Source: CAJBVG01 sp943371235
GTDB lineage: Bacteria > Bacteroidota > Bacteroidia > Sphingobacteriales > Sphingobacteriaceae
Assembly: GCA_943371235.1 (NCBI GenBank)
Contig: CALRTZ010000029.1
Coordinates: 1-40,493 of the forward strand
Length of the DNA: 40,493 bases
Direction of reading: 5' to 3'
Below the pieces are notes generated by a model. The model saw only the letters and a program-made list of their open reading frames with translations. It searched no databases and was not told where the DNA came from. Position 1 is the stretch's first letter, and each line of letters begins with the position of its first letter. This document shows positions 24,820 to 33,471 of this stretch, one piece after another. The translations under genes and the position numbers were made by a program.

Positions 24820-25341
24820 CTATTTAGTAATCACCAACATCTGTTTCTTATGGTGTTCAACATGGTATATCGTAAAGTACATCATTTCTCTAAGGGTTAA
24901 TTTACCTAATAAAGGATGAGGTAAAATGTACAAATCCAATTCTTCTTCTGTAAATTTTGTTAGTTTTTTGTTGATGGATGTTATTTCCAAGCGTACTGAT
25001 TTTAACAATTTTTCTCGTTGGTTTAGGCTAACAGTTTTGGGTACAAACCTAGCAGTTGCTCTGCCACCTTGCGCAAGTTTGTGTTGGTATTTGTCTACTA
25101 ATTCCTCGTATGTTTTCGATTTCCGATTCGCTTTTCCCCAGATGAGGTTCAACATAAAGTTTGGTAAGCTCAAAGCCATACGTAAAGGTTTTATGCTTAA
25201 ATAAATATGTTCGAGCTGTTGCCCAGCAGTCCATTTATTATTTACACTTTTTACAAAATCTTCATCGCTAATATTGCCAATAAAGTCGGTAAAGGATTGG
25301 TGATTTGTTTGGAGGTGTTGTTGGAGAGTTGGGAGGTTCAT
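24820..25341 (-). CDS. DinB family protein
   Basis: A 173-residue protein with the DinB four-helix fold and a likely three-histidine metal site: His45 (GQQLEHIYLSI), His160 and His164 (YHVEHHKKQ). The family covers metal-dependent enzymes such as thiol-dependent transferases, plus damage-inducible proteins. The substrate is unknown. ATG at 25341; the YdeI gene starts 21 bp after its stop. The upstream gap is an AATTGTG inverted repeat. Confidence 0.85.
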   Translation of the reverse strand: MNLPTLQQHLQTNHQSFTDFIGNISDEDFVKSVNNKWTAGQQLEHIYLSIKPLRMALSLPNFMLNLIWGKANRKSKTYEELVDKYQHKLAQGGRATARFVPKTVSLNQREKLLKSVRLEITSINKKLTKFTEEELDLYILPHPLLGKLTLREMMYFTIYHVEHHKKQMLVITK

Positions 25342-25343
25342 GT

Positions 25344-25462
25344 TGAATTGTGAATTGTAAATGGTGAATGGTGAATGCTGAGTAATTCAAATTTATACAT
25401 TTATTTTATTAAAAGAATAATCACCGAGAATTCACAACTCACAATTCACCCTTCACAATTCA
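25344..25462. repeat. Inverted repeat, AATTGTG family
   Basis: Left arm 25344-25378 (GAATTGTGAATTGTAAATGG) and right arm 25427-25462 (AATTCACAACTCAC to CACAATTCA) surround a 48-base loop. The right arm includes the SDR stop codon at 25460-25462. Confidence 0.87.
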
Positions 25463-26206
25463 AGTATTCACCATTCTCAACGCAACACCTGGTGCCACCC
25501 TACTCATCAGATACAAAAAAGCTGCAAGCCCAGGAATTATTTCGAACTTATTTTTTGTGATGCCAATAATTGAAATAGAAACCAATTGCTCTGGGTTCAT
25601 GGTTTTTGTGGGTTTGTTTGGGTTGTTAAATGCGCTTATGAGCGAAGTATTGGTACTGGGTGGTGCAATTTCAAATACTTTTATGGTGGTGTTTTTTAGT
25701 TCTAAGCGTAAGAGTTTTGTGTAAGCATGCAAACCTGCTTTGGCTACACTGTATATGGGCGATGCAAGAAATGGTACAAAGGCTAAGCCCGAACTTATGT
25801 TTACAATGGCTGCTTCTTTTTTCGTTTTTAAATGCGGAATTAACAGATGATTTAATTTGATGATTCCATTTAAGTTCACTTCTATTTCTGAAGTAAGTTC
25901 ATCTAGCGATAAATTCTCTTGTTGTAAACTAATTTTACGCATAATGCCCGCATTGTTAATTACTATGTCGAGCTGCGGATGTTGCACTGTTAATATTTGG
26001 TGTAATTGCATAATATCCTCCGTATTTCCCATATCGCTTTCTATGGTATGTACATTCGGAAACATTGATTTTACTTCATTCAGTTTTTCTTTATTTCTTC
26101 CGGTAATAATGAGGGTTGCTCCTAGTTGGTTTAATTGCTTTACAAATTCTAAACCAATGCCACTGCTCCCGCCTGTTATTAAAATTGTTTTGTTTTTGAG
26201 GTTCAT
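25460..26206 (-). CDS. Short-chain dehydrogenase/reductase
   Basis: A 248-residue NAD(P)-dependent oxidoreductase of the SDR superfamily, similar in length and motifs to DltE-like members. The Rossmann motif TGGSSGIGLEF (11-21) binds the cofactor, followed by NNAGIM, and catalytic Ser-Tyr-Lys are seen as ISSGLAF then YSVAKAGLHAYT. The C-terminal hydrophobic part (IPGLAAFLYLMSRVAPG) may be a membrane association. Substrate cannot be inferred. Confidence 0.9.
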   Translation of the reverse strand: MNLKNKTILITGGSSGIGLEFVKQLNQLGATLIITGRNKEKLNEVKSMFPNVHTIESDMGNTEDIMQLHQILTVQHPQLDIVINNAGIMRKISLQQENLSLDELTSEIEVNLNGIIKLNHLLIPHLKTKKEAAIVNISSGLAFVPFLASPIYSVAKAGLHAYTKLLRLELKNTTIKVFEIAPPSTNTSLISAFNNPNKPTKTMNPEQLVSISIIGITKNKFEIIPGLAAFLYLMSRVAPGVALRMVNT

Positions 26207-26346
26207 TTTTATCCGTTTTTGTATTGATAAAGATGAAGGAAAAAGGGAATGAAACCTAGATGAATATTTTAGTTAGTAAGATGTATTATTTTTATAGAAA
26301 GTAGGAATTGTATGATGTATCATTTGATAATATTTGATGATTCTTT

Positions 26347-26442
26347 CGTTCACGCAAAGAGCGCGAAGTATCCGCAAAGGTCGCAAAATTTAGAAACTTT
26401 CTTTGCGCTTTTTGCGTAAACTTGGCGCACTTTGCGTGAACG
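26347..26442. repeat. CACGCAAAG-family inverted repeat
   Basis: CGTTCACGCAAAGAGCGC words (26347 on) pair with GCGCACTTTGCGTGAACG (to 26442). It is the only feature I can see in the 241-bp gap between the SDR and VOC genes and ends six bases before the VOC stop. Confidence 0.86.
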
Positions 26443-26447
26443 TGTTA

Positions 26448-26972
26448 TTATTTCACCGTTGTGGCCCCCAGTTGCTTTCCCAACTTCTCAAACTCCACAT
26501 CATTCGGTTGCCACAGCTCTATCTTATTACCTTCTATATCCATAATATGTACGAACTTTCCGTACTCATAACTTTCAATAGTATCTAATACATTTACCCC
26601 TTCTTGTTTAAGTGCTTCTACCAAGCTCGTTAAATCCGCTACACGGTAGTTAATCATGAACTCCTTGGTCGATGGTTCAAAGTATTTCGTTTTTTCGTTA
26701 AAAGGACTCCATTGGCTGAAACCTTTCTTCGTACTATCAGCCCCTTGGTAAAATTCGAACACTGCACCGTATTGATTAGTATTTAAACCCAAATGTTTCT
26801 GATACCAATCGCGAACTTTTTTGGGCTCTTTACATTTAAAGAAAATGCCGCCTATGCCTGTAACTCGTTTCAACGGTTCCGGAGCGTTTGGTTTTAGGTT
26901 GATGTTGCTAAAGGCTACACCGAGCATGAAGGAGCCGATGAGCGCTAGGAGGAGAAGGAGTTTAGTTTTCAT
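26448..26972 (-). CDS. VOC (glyoxalase/bleomycin-resistance fold) protein with signal sequence
   Basis: A 174-residue protein with a hydrophobic N-terminus (TKLLLLLALIGSFMLGVAF), so exported or membrane-anchored, followed by one VOC domain (about 40-160). Visible elements are VTGIGGIFFKCKEPKKVRDWYQKHLGL, MINYRVADLTSLVEALK and VHIMDIEGNKIELWQP. The last has the metal-ligand Glu typical of VOC proteins (GNKIELW). An exported VOC protein is somewhat unusual; the substrate is unknown. Confidence 0.85.
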   Translation of the reverse strand: MKTKLLLLLALIGSFMLGVAFSNINLKPNAPEPLKRVTGIGGIFFKCKEPKKVRDWYQKHLGLNTNQYGAVFEFYQGADSTKKGFSQWSPFNEKTKYFEPSTKEFMINYRVADLTSLVEALKQEGVNVLDTIESYEYGKFVHIMDIEGNKIELWQPNDVEFEKLGKQLGATTVK

Positions 26973-27011
26973 AATATAATATTAATTATTTTTTGTTACT
27001 AATAAAAATTT

Positions 27012-27098
27012 AGCTCACAGAGTTTCCCAAAGTACATACAGAGTAGCACAAAGTTTTACTGTGAAACACTGTGTGTACTTTGAGTGACTCTGTGAGCT
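27012..27098. repeat. CACAGAG-family hairpin (AGCTCACAGAG type)
   Basis: AGCTCACAGAGT at 27012 pairs with ACTCTGTGAGCT at 27087-27098, with CAAAGTAC / GTACTTTG also facing each other inside. Close relatives are at 30679-30765 and 31210-31275. Confidence 0.88.
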
Positions 27099-27128
27099 TT
27101 ATTTACAATTTCAATTCTCACAACTCCC

Positions 27129-27212
27129 TTCCTAACCTGATACTGTACCTTCTTTTGTTATCCCCGTTGTAAGGGTCCCCGAACGAAGCGAAGCGTAGTT
27201 GAGGGGCAGTCA
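27129..27212. repeat. Single reverse-complement copy of the 78-bp REP-like unit
   Basis: Reads as the complement of the unit at 56-278, including ACTGCCCCTCAAC, GTTCGGGGACCCTT, GGGGATAAC and GTACAGTATCAGGTTAGGA. It is in the 415-bp gap (26973-27387), which holds only repeats. Confidence 0.85.
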
Positions 27213-27220
27213 TAATTTGA

Positions 27221-27287
27221 CTGTGTTTCTCAGTGTTTAAGAAAAAAACCTGAACACAGAGACACAAAGACACTGAGATCCCAGAGA
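27221..27287. repeat. CACAGAG-family hairpin with AAGAAAAA loop
   Basis: CTCAGTGTTTAAGAAAAAAACC followed by AACACAGAGACACAAAGACA resembles the hairpin at 10313-10399 in loop and arm words. A single TTTGCTCC...TTTGCGTGAAA arm of the CACGCAAAG family follows at 27316-27355, just upstream of the VPS10 gene. Confidence 0.8.
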
Positions 27288-27387
27288 TTAGATGCTCATT
27301 ATAAAATTTCAATTTTCTCTTTGCTTCTTTGCTCCTTTGTTTCTTTGCGTGAAATAATATATATTGAAAAAAATTAACCCTAACACC

Positions 27388-30300
27388 ATGAAAAAGTCCG
27401 TTTACTCCTTTTTTCTTATTTCCTATTTTCTAATTTCATTTGCTTTCGCACAGAAAAAATCTCCTGCTCCAACCGATAACAACAATTTTACATCCGAAAC
27501 ATTCTCCAGTCTTCGTTTTCGTTCTATCGGTCCGGCTGTTACTTCTGGTCGTATTTCCGACTTTGCAGTAAACCCCAATAACCAAAGCGAATACTACGTG
27601 GCCAGTTCTTCTGGTGGTGTTTGGAAAACTACGAATGCGGGTATTACCTACTCGCCTATTTTCGACGGGCAAGGTTCTTACTCCATTGGTTGCGTGAGCC
27701 TCGCTCCTTCTAACCCTAACATTGTTTGGGTAGGCAGCGGTGAAAATAATAACCAACGCTCTGTTGCTTATGGCGATGGTGTTTATAAAAGTGAAGACGG
27801 TGGTAAGACATGGAAAAACATGGGACTTAAATCGTCCGAACATATTTCAGAAATTGTAATTCATCCAACAGACCCTAATATTATTTACGTGGCTGCTTAC
27901 GGCCCTTTGTGGAACGAAGGTGGCGAACGTGGAATTTATAAATCTACCGACGGTGGTACTACATGGACTTGCGTAAAAGCGGTGAGCGCATATACCGGTT
28001 CTAACGATTTAGTAATGGATCCGCGTAATCCAACTATTTTGTATGCGGCCTTTCACCAACGAATGCGCAAAGTGTTTACCTACATTGGCGGCGGAACAGA
28101 ATCTGCTATTTATAAATCAACGGATGCTGGCACTACATGGAAAAAAGTGGATGGCGGTTTGCCGAGTGGTGATATTGGAAGAATTGGATTAGCAATAAGC
28201 CCTGTAAATCCAGACATCTTGTACACTGTGGTAGAAGCAAAAGACGATAAAGGCGGAATTTATAGAACCACTAACCAAGGTGCCAGTTGGGAAAAACGAA
28301 ATGGTTTTTATACCTCTGGAAATTATTACCAAGAAATTATTTGTGACCCTGTAAACCCAAATAAAATTTTTATTACCGATACTTATTTTAAAATGAGTGT
28401 TGATGGTGGTAAATCGGTTTCTAATTTAGGTGAAATAAATAAACACATAGATAACCATTGCATATGGATCGACCCTAAAAATACCAACCACTTATTAGTA
28501 GGTTGCGATGGTGGTGTGTATGAAACCTACGACCATGCTGGTGCTTGGCATTATAAAGAAAATTTGCCTATCACTCAATTTTATAAAGTAAGTACAGATA
28601 ACGATTATCCTTTTTACGGAATACACGGTGGTACACAAGATAATTTAAGTCTCGGTGGCCCGAGTCGTACCACTTCTGCTAACGGAATTATAAATGCCGA
28701 TTGGTATGTAACTTCACAAGGCGATGGTTTCGAAACGCAAGTAGACCAAAGCAATGCGAACATTATTTATGCACAAAGCCAATACGGTGGGTTGGTACGT
28801 TTCGACAGAAAAAATGGAGAGTACTTACCTATTAAACCTATCGAAAAAGAAGGCGAAGAAGCTTACCGTTGGAATTGGGATGCACCTTTGTTTATTAGTC
28901 ACCACAACAATTCGCGCTTGTATTTTGGTGCCAATAAAGTTTTCAGAACAGACGATAAAGGAAATAGCTGGACAGCGATTAGCCCTGATTTAAGCCGACA
29001 AGTGGATCGAAATAAAATAGAAGTAATGGGCAAAGTTTGGTCGGTAGATGCCATCGCAAAAAATGGAAGTACTGATATTTTCGGGCAAACCACCACTATT
29101 TCAGAATCTAAGTTCGACGAGAATATGCTTTGGGTAGGTACCGATGATGGCTTAATACATTTGAGTACAAACGGAGGTAGCAGCTGGACAAAGTTCGATA
29201 ATTTACCCGGTGTACCAGCCATGAGTTATGTACACCAAATCATAGCTTCAGTACACGATAAAAATACGGCTTATGTTTGTTTTAATCACCACAGATATGG
29301 CGACTTTAAACCTTATGTGTTAAAGACCAGCGATGCAGGAAAAACATGGAAAGCCATACAAGCAAATTTACCTGCAAAAGGCAGTGTGTACAGCATTGCA
29401 GAAGATCATGTAAACCCAAATTTATTATTTGTAGGTACTGAGTTCGGATTATTTTTTACAAATAATGGAGGTACAAATTGGATCCAATTAAAAGCAGGAT
29501 TGCCAACTGTAGCGGTGCGCGATATAGAAATACAACGACGCGAAAACGATTTGGTATTAGCTACTTTCGGAAGAGGTTTTTATGTGTTAGATGATTATTC
29601 GTTGTTGAGAACTTTCAAAAAAGAAGATCATGATAAAGCAGCTATTATTTTCCCTGTAAAAGAAAGTTTGATGTTTAACAAACGCTACCCTTTGGGCTTG
29701 CGAGATAAAGGCCACATGGGCAGCAGCTATTACAGTGCTGCAAATCCGCCAGTGGGTGCTGTTATTTCTTATTATGTAAAAGAAGAGCTCAAAACAATAA
29801 AAGAAAAACGCCAAGAAACTGAAAAAGCAAAACTAGAAAAGAAGCAAGCCATTACGTATCCAAGTTTAGACAGTTTGCGTTTAGAAGATGCACAAGTAGA
29901 TCCGTATTTCTTGTTTACTATTACGAATTCAGCAGGTAAAGTTGTTCGCCATATTAAAGCAGATCCGAGTAAGGGTTTGCAAAAAATTGTGTGGGATTTT
30001 AGAGAGAACACGCCTGAGCCTGTAGGTAATAGATTTGTACCAGCACCCGATCAATTATTTGGGGGAGCCGATGAAGGAGCCATGGTTGCACCAGGAACAT
30101 ACCAAATAAGTTTGGCGAAATACGAAGATGGAGTATTGAGTCCATTGGCTGGACCGCAAGCTATCAGCGTGAAATTATTAGAGCAAAGTTCTATTCCAAG
30201 TGATATGAATGCGAATGTTGCTTTTTATGCAAAAGTTACCGACTTACGCAAAGCAGCCGATGCTGCAAATGATTTAGTAGGTACCATGCAAACACGTGTA

Positions 30301-30669
30301 AAAAACATTGATCTTGCCGTTGTTGACATGCCCGCACCTGCTAAAGAACTTTTAGCAAAATCGCATGCTTTAAGAAAAGATTTACAAGCAATAGGTCACC
30401 AGCTTTTTGGCGACGATACCCGCCGCCGCCGTGAGTTTGAAGTAGCCCCAAGTATAAACGATCGTATTTACGGCATACAAGGCTCTGTATGGAGCTCAAC
30501 TGCTCCAATTCCTGCTATGTACCAAGAATCGTATGCAATAGCTTATAAACAGTTTAAAGCAATGCTTGTGGACATGAAAAAACTTGATGAAAAAATAAAA
30601 GGATTAGAGAAAGAGTTGGAGTTGAATGGAGCACCTTATACTCCGGGACGATGGCCGGAAGTTGAATAA
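27388..30669 (+). CDS. VPS10/BNR-repeat secreted glycosidase-like protein
   Basis: A 1093-residue exported protein of the VPS10/sortilin-type beta-propeller family common in Bacteroidetes. ATG at 27388 gives signal peptide SVYSFFLISYFLISFAFAQ; a TTG at 27364 would add eight residues. Repeated Asp-box motifs (SEDGGKTW, STDGGTTW, STDAGTTW, TTNQGASW, STNGGSSW, TSDAGKTW, TNNGGTNW) mark two propellers, about residues 30-390 and 470-700. The C-terminal part (about 740-1093) is coiled-coil/helical rich and has no recognised catalytic site. Function is uncertain: carbohydrate or peptide binding in the periplasm or at the surface. Glycosyl hydrolase names in this family are mostly annotation habit. 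Confidence 0.9.
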   Translation: MKKSVYSFFLISYFLISFAFAQKKSPAPTDNNNFTSETFSSLRFRSIGPAVTSGRISDFAVNPNNQSEYYVASSSGGVWKTTNAGITYSPIFDGQGSYSIGCVSLAPSNPNIVWVGSGENNNQRSVAYGDGVYKSEDGGKTWKNMGLKSSEHISEIVIHPTDPNIIYVAAYGPLWNEGGERGIYKSTDGGTTWTCVKAVSAYTGSNDLVMDPRNPTILYAAFHQRMRKVFTYIGGGTESAIYKSTDAGTTWKKVDGGLPSGDIGRIGLAISPVNPDILYTVVEAKDDKGGIYRTTNQGASWEKRNGFYTSGNYYQEIICDPVNPNKIFITDTYFKMSVDGGKSVSNLGEINKHIDNHCIWIDPKNTNHLLVGCDGGVYETYDHAGAWHYKENLPITQFYKVSTDNDYPFYGIHGGTQDNLSLGGPSRTTSANGIINADWYVTSQGDGFETQVDQSNANIIYAQSQYGGLVRFDRKNGEYLPIKPIEKEGEEAYRWNWDAPLFISHHNNSRLYFGANKVFRTDDKGNSWTAISPDLSRQVDRNKIEVMGKVWSVDAIAKNGSTDIFGQTTTISESKFDENMLWVGTDDGLIHLSTNGGSSWTKFDNLPGVPAMSYVHQIIASVHDKNTAYVCFNHHRYGDFKPYVLKTSDAGKTWKAIQANLPAKGSVYSIAEDHVNPNLLFVGTEFGLFFTNNGGTNWIQLKAGLPTVAVRDIEIQRRENDLVLATFGRGFYVLDDYSLLRTFKKEDHDKAAIIFPVKESLMFNKRYPLGLRDKGHMGSSYYSAANPPVGAVISYYVKEELKTIKEKRQETEKAKLEKKQAITYPSLDSLRLEDAQVDPYFLFTITNSAGKVVRHIKADPSKGLQKIVWDFRENTPEPVGNRFVPAPDQLFGGADEGAMVAPGTYQISLAKYEDGVLSPLAGPQAISVKLLEQSSIPSDMNANVAFYAKVTDLRKAADAANDLVGTMQTRVKNIDLAVVDMPAPAKELLAKSHALRKDLQAIGHQLFGDDTRRRREFEVAPSINDRIYGIQGSVWSSTAPIPAMYQESYAIAYKQFKAMLVDMKKLDEKIKGLEKELELNGAPYTPGRWPEVE

Positions 30670-30678
30670 TGAGATTAA

Positions 30679-30765
30679 AGCTCACAGAGTTACTCAAAGT
30701 ACGCACAGAGTCGCACAAAGTTTTACTGTGAAACTCTGTGCGTACTTTGAGTAATTCTGTGAGCT
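30679..30765. repeat. CACAGAG-family hairpin, 32-bp arms
   Basis: Arms 30679-30710 and 30734-30765 are complementary over 32 bases with one mismatch. It lies between the VPS10 gene and the next gene, both on the plus strand, so it may end the VPS10 transcript. Confidence 0.92.
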
Positions 30766-30789
30766 AAAATAATTTATAAATTTAATCAA

Positions 30790-31200
30790 ATGAAAAACTA
30801 CAAAAAAGTACTGATGGGCATTGGTATTATGTTCATCTTATTATCCTTAAGTTTATTTGTAAAAGGACTAATGCCAAGCATGGCAGAATTTAAAGTGCCT
30901 ACAGAAATTTTAAACTCTCCGCATTATTATGACGCTATGCTTTGGGTATATGTGCATATGATTGTGTTGGGAATATTGATATTCCTTTTAGGATATGCAG
31001 TAACTGAACCTAAGAAACAGCAAGTAATTACACTCTTATTATTTTTCATAACTTGTGTATATACATACTTAGATTTTCGCAGTTCAGATTCGGCACTTGG
31101 AAATGGACTGTATCAAGGCGAAAGCTCGGTGATACCAGCATTTATTGGTCTTTTTGTAAATGTGGTGTTGTTGCAGTTATGGATAAGAAACAGGAAGTAA
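30790..31200 (+). CDS. Small membrane protein, unknown function
   Basis: A 136-residue protein with four hydrophobic helices: VLMGIGIMFILLSLSLFV, YDAMLWVYVHMIVLGILIFLLGYAV, VITLLLFFITCVYTYLDF and AFIGLFVNVVLLQLWI. No motif is recognised; a conserved-looking His (YVHMIVLG) lies in helix 2. Flanked on both sides by hairpins of the same CACAGAG subfamily. Perhaps expressed with or near the VPS10 gene, but with a probable terminator between. Confidence 0.75.
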   Translation: MKNYKKVLMGIGIMFILLSLSLFVKGLMPSMAEFKVPTEILNSPHYYDAMLWVYVHMIVLGILIFLLGYAVTEPKKQQVITLLLFFITCVYTYLDFRSSDSALGNGLYQGESSVIPAFIGLFVNVVLLQLWIRNRK

Positions 31201-31209
31201 TGTGATTAT

Positions 31210-31275
31210 AGCTCACAGAGTAGCACAATAAAACTTTGTGTTACTCTGTGCGTACTTTGAGTAACTCTGTGAGCT
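31210..31275. repeat. CACAGAG-family hairpin (truncated left arm)
   Basis: AGCTCACAGAG at 31210 and CTCTGTGAGCT at 31265-31275 pair, with AGAGTA.CACAA against TTGTGTTACTCT inside; the left arm lacks the CAAAGTACGC part. It starts 10 bases after the plus-strand stop and ends 53 bases before the convergent lipoprotein's stop. Confidence 0.85.
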
Positions 31276-31327
31276 TTTTTAATATAATTAGAATGATGAC
31301 TCCTGTTTGTTATTGTAGGGGTGAATG

Positions 31328-31744
31328 TTACTTCTTAATCAATTTCCCTGACTTCCGATTTTGGGTATTTTTTGTAGAAGCGTCGTAATCTAAAGTTAGA
31401 AAATTGTTTTCAAAAGTTACGTCCATGTAACCACCGTTGAAAGAATTTTTGCATTTACCTTTTTTGCTAATGGGTAAATTTTTCCAATCAATTAGATTAC
31501 CTAAAGTATCTATTAAGTTGATACTTGTATCTTTATTGCTTTTGCTTACCATTATCGCAACAAAAAAAGTATCGTAACCACCAACATAACCGGTACCAGA
31601 ACCTGCCCCATTATACGTAACGAGTTCGCCTACGTAAGTACCCGTCCATTTATCTATATAGCCATTCGGAATAGGCTGCTCAAACAAAATGCAAGAAGCA
31701 AATATGCTTAATACAAATAGATAGAGGAGGTTTTTAGCAGACAT
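31328..31744 (-). CDS. Putative lipoprotein, unknown function
   Basis: A 138-residue protein with a lipoprotein signal (NLLYLFVLSIFASC, lipobox FASC, Cys18). The mature domain is beta-rich, with WTGTYVGELVTYNG and a Lys-rich C-terminus. No recognised family. It may sit in the outer membrane like many Bacteroidetes lipoproteins. Confidence 0.78.
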   Translation of the reverse strand: MSAKNLLYLFVLSIFASCILFEQPIPNGYIDKWTGTYVGELVTYNGAGSGTGYVGGYDTFFVAIMVSKSNKDTSINLIDTLGNLIDWKNLPISKKGKCKNSFNGGYMDVTFENNFLTLDYDASTKNTQNRKSGKLIKK

Positions 31745-31877
31745 AATATGAGTTGGACTTATATACTAAGGTAAGGATAAATTTAGAATAAATTGTAAAT
31801 GGTGAATGGTGAATTGCCTGCACCGCTCATGCAATGGCAAAGAAACGAAAGGATTATTTGTGTTGAGGAATTTAAGG

Positions 31878-31916
31878 CCTAAACACAGAGACACAAAGAC
31901 ACAGAGAACTCAGAGG
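31878..31916. repeat. CACAGAG-family single arm
   Basis: AAGGCCTAAACACAGAGACA followed by CACAGAG words to GAGGCCTT; the AAGGCCT ends are complementary to each other. Short AATTGTG-type (GTGAATGGTGAATTG) lies at about 31799-31813. Confidence 0.7.
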
Positions 31917-31950
31917 CCTTTCGGATTCTCGGTTTAACAAATTTCCGAAT

Positions 31951-32349
31951 TTACTGTTTCAGCAACTCGTACTCATAAACACCCAGCCCATTTTTACTCG
32001 CAAAAATTCTTAATGTTTTTCCGTTGAAAGTATAATTGTAAGTTCCGCTTAGTATTAGGTTCCAATCGAAATCGGCGGTGTAGAAATTTTGTTCGTTGAA
32101 AGTGATTTTGTTATTACTAAACGTAAAGGTTCCCGAACCGCCCGCAGGTATTCGGTTTGCATTGGCAGTGCAGGTAAATTTGCCGTCTTTAATTTCGATG
32201 CTCGTTTGCCCCGTTTGTACGGCTGTATTGTAAGTAACTTTAAAGTTTCCTTTGTACGTACCATCGGCAAGGCTTTGCTCCTCTTTACTGCAAGAACCGG
32301 TAAAAAGTGCAAAACTAAGTAAGCAGATTCTGAAGATGAATGTTTTCAT
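31951..32349 (-). CDS. Putative small lipoprotein, unknown function
   Basis: 132 residues from the ATG at 32349; an upstream GTG at 32385 would spoil the signal. Lipobox TGSC follows MKTFIFRICLLSFALF. The mature part is beta-rich (GTYKGNFKVTYNTAV, IEIKDGKFTCTAN, GSGTFTFSNNKITFNEQ), like many calycin/lipocalin-like small Bacteroidetes lipoproteins, but no family can be assigned. Same orientation as the csaA and GNAT genes but unlinked. Confidence 0.75.
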   Translation of the reverse strand: MKTFIFRICLLSFALFTGSCSKEEQSLADGTYKGNFKVTYNTAVQTGQTSIEIKDGKFTCTANANRIPAGGSGTFTFSNNKITFNEQNFYTADFDWNLILSGTYNYTFNGKTLRIFASKNGLGVYEYELLKQ

Positions 32350-32449
32350 AGTGTTTGTTTTTTCATATAGACAGTTGCCAACCACTCTAACCCCTATTGC
32401 GGATAAAACAGAGGCGCAGAGTCAATCGGATTTTCGGGCTTTAACCATA

Positions 32450-32782
32450 CTATGCAATTCGCAATCCATTCTTCACTGCTTTATCTGTAGTTAGCAGCGT
32501 TACTTCATCACTATCCACTGCACCTAAAATTAGGCATTCGCTTTGTAGATTGGCTATTTGTTTGGCAGGGAAATTTACAACTGCAATAACTTGCTTCCCT
32601 AGAATTTCTTCAGTGTTATGCAGCTTAGTAATTTGTGCCGATGATTTTTTAATACCCAATTCGCCAAAATCGATGGTAAGTTTATAAGCTGGTTTTTTAG
32701 CTTCTTTAAATACTTCTGCGTGGAGGATGGTACCAACGCGGATGTCTATTTTTTCGAAGTCGTTATAAGAGATTGCTGTCAT
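32450..32782 (-). CDS. csaA: tRNA-binding domain protein CsaA
   Basis: A 110-residue single OB-fold protein, exactly the normal CsaA length, from the ATG at 32782; an upstream TTG at 32809 would read nine residues out of a CACGCAAAG repeat. DIRVGTILHAEVF and KLTIDFGELGIKKSSAQI are followed by VVNFPAKQIANLQSE. It resembles the tRNA-binding domain of Arc1p and MetRS; B. subtilis CsaA is reported as an export-related chaperone. A housekeeping role is likely. Confidence 0.92.
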   Translation of the reverse strand: MTAISYNDFEKIDIRVGTILHAEVFKEAKKPAYKLTIDFGELGIKKSSAQITKLHNTEEILGKQVIAVVNFPAKQIANLQSECLILGAVDSDEVTLLTTDKAVKNGLRIA

Positions 32783-32791
32783 TTTTTTAGG

Positions 32792-32904
32792 TTTCACGCA
32801 AAGATGCAAAGGAGCAAAGATGCAAAGTCAAAAATAGATTTATCTTTTCATACTAAAAATTCTTACCACTTTGTTTCTTTGCTACTTTGCATCTTTGCGT
32901 GAAA
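32792..32904. repeat. CACGCAAAG-family inverted repeat
   Basis: TTTCACGCAAAGATGCAAA (32792 on) pairs with TTTGCATCTTTGCGTGAAA (32886-32904) around a loop of about 60 bases. It lies between csaA and the GNAT gene. Confidence 0.9.
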
Positions 32905-32946
32905 TTTTATAGATAAGATTTTCAATGTTGAGTATTTTAAAACTTA

Positions 32947-33471
32947 TTAAAACAAATCCTTCCACATTACCTTATTATCATACAAATTCTTTTCCATCTG
33001 AAAAGGCGCATTGCCTATCCATTGGTAATGCTGGCGTTTGTAAAATGCGATGGCTCTTTGGTTAGAATCCAGTACCCAAAGCCAAACAGATTGGTAACCT
33101 TTCAATTTTATCAGCTCTTCGGCTAAGCTTATTAATTTGTAGCCAATCCCTTTTCCACAAAACCATTCTAAAATATACAATTTACTAATTTCGGGTGCTG
33201 TTTTATTATTAAGATGGCATTTTGCATCGTACTCAATCTCTAATGCACCTACCAAGTTTTCTTTGTATTCGGCAACTATAAACAGATCCGGATCTTTAAT
33301 AATCAAGCTATGCAAACGCTCTGGTGCAAATTTCATCAAAATAAAATTTGCAAATTCATCCGACACTCCTTCTGTTCCATAAGTTTGGATGTACACTTGT
33401 TTTAAAAGAATCGACAGTTTATTTACATCTGTTAGATTTGCTTTTCTATAAATTATTTCTGTTGCAATCAT
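32947..33471 (-). CDS. GNAT family N-acetyltransferase
   Basis: A 174-residue acyl-CoA N-acetyltransferase. The acetyl-CoA motif is seen as LYILEWFCGKGIGYKLISLAEE (the GKGIG loop), then WLWVLDSNQRAIAFYKRQHYQWIG. Glu/Trp-rich regions are usual for small GNATs. Substrate unknown. It overlaps the preceding GNAT gene at TAATG, so the two are coupled. Confidence 0.87.
   Translation of the reverse strand: MIATEIIYRKANLTDVNKLSILLKQVYIQTYGTEGVSDEFANFILMKFAPERLHSLIIKDPDLFIVAEYKENLVGALEIEYDAKCHLNNKTAPEISKLYILEWFCGKGIGYKLISLAEELIKLKGYQSVWLWVLDSNQRAIAFYKRQHYQWIGNAPFQMEKNLYDNKVMWKDLF

Noticed and set aside
27118..27312. 64-residue ORF on the minus strand
   Set aside because: It is read through the REP-like unit and a CACAGAG hairpin, has no family features, and is in a gap of repeats.
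27436..27843. 135-residue ORF antisense to the VPS10 gene
   Set aside because: Fully inside a real coding gene on the other strand, no recognisable domain.
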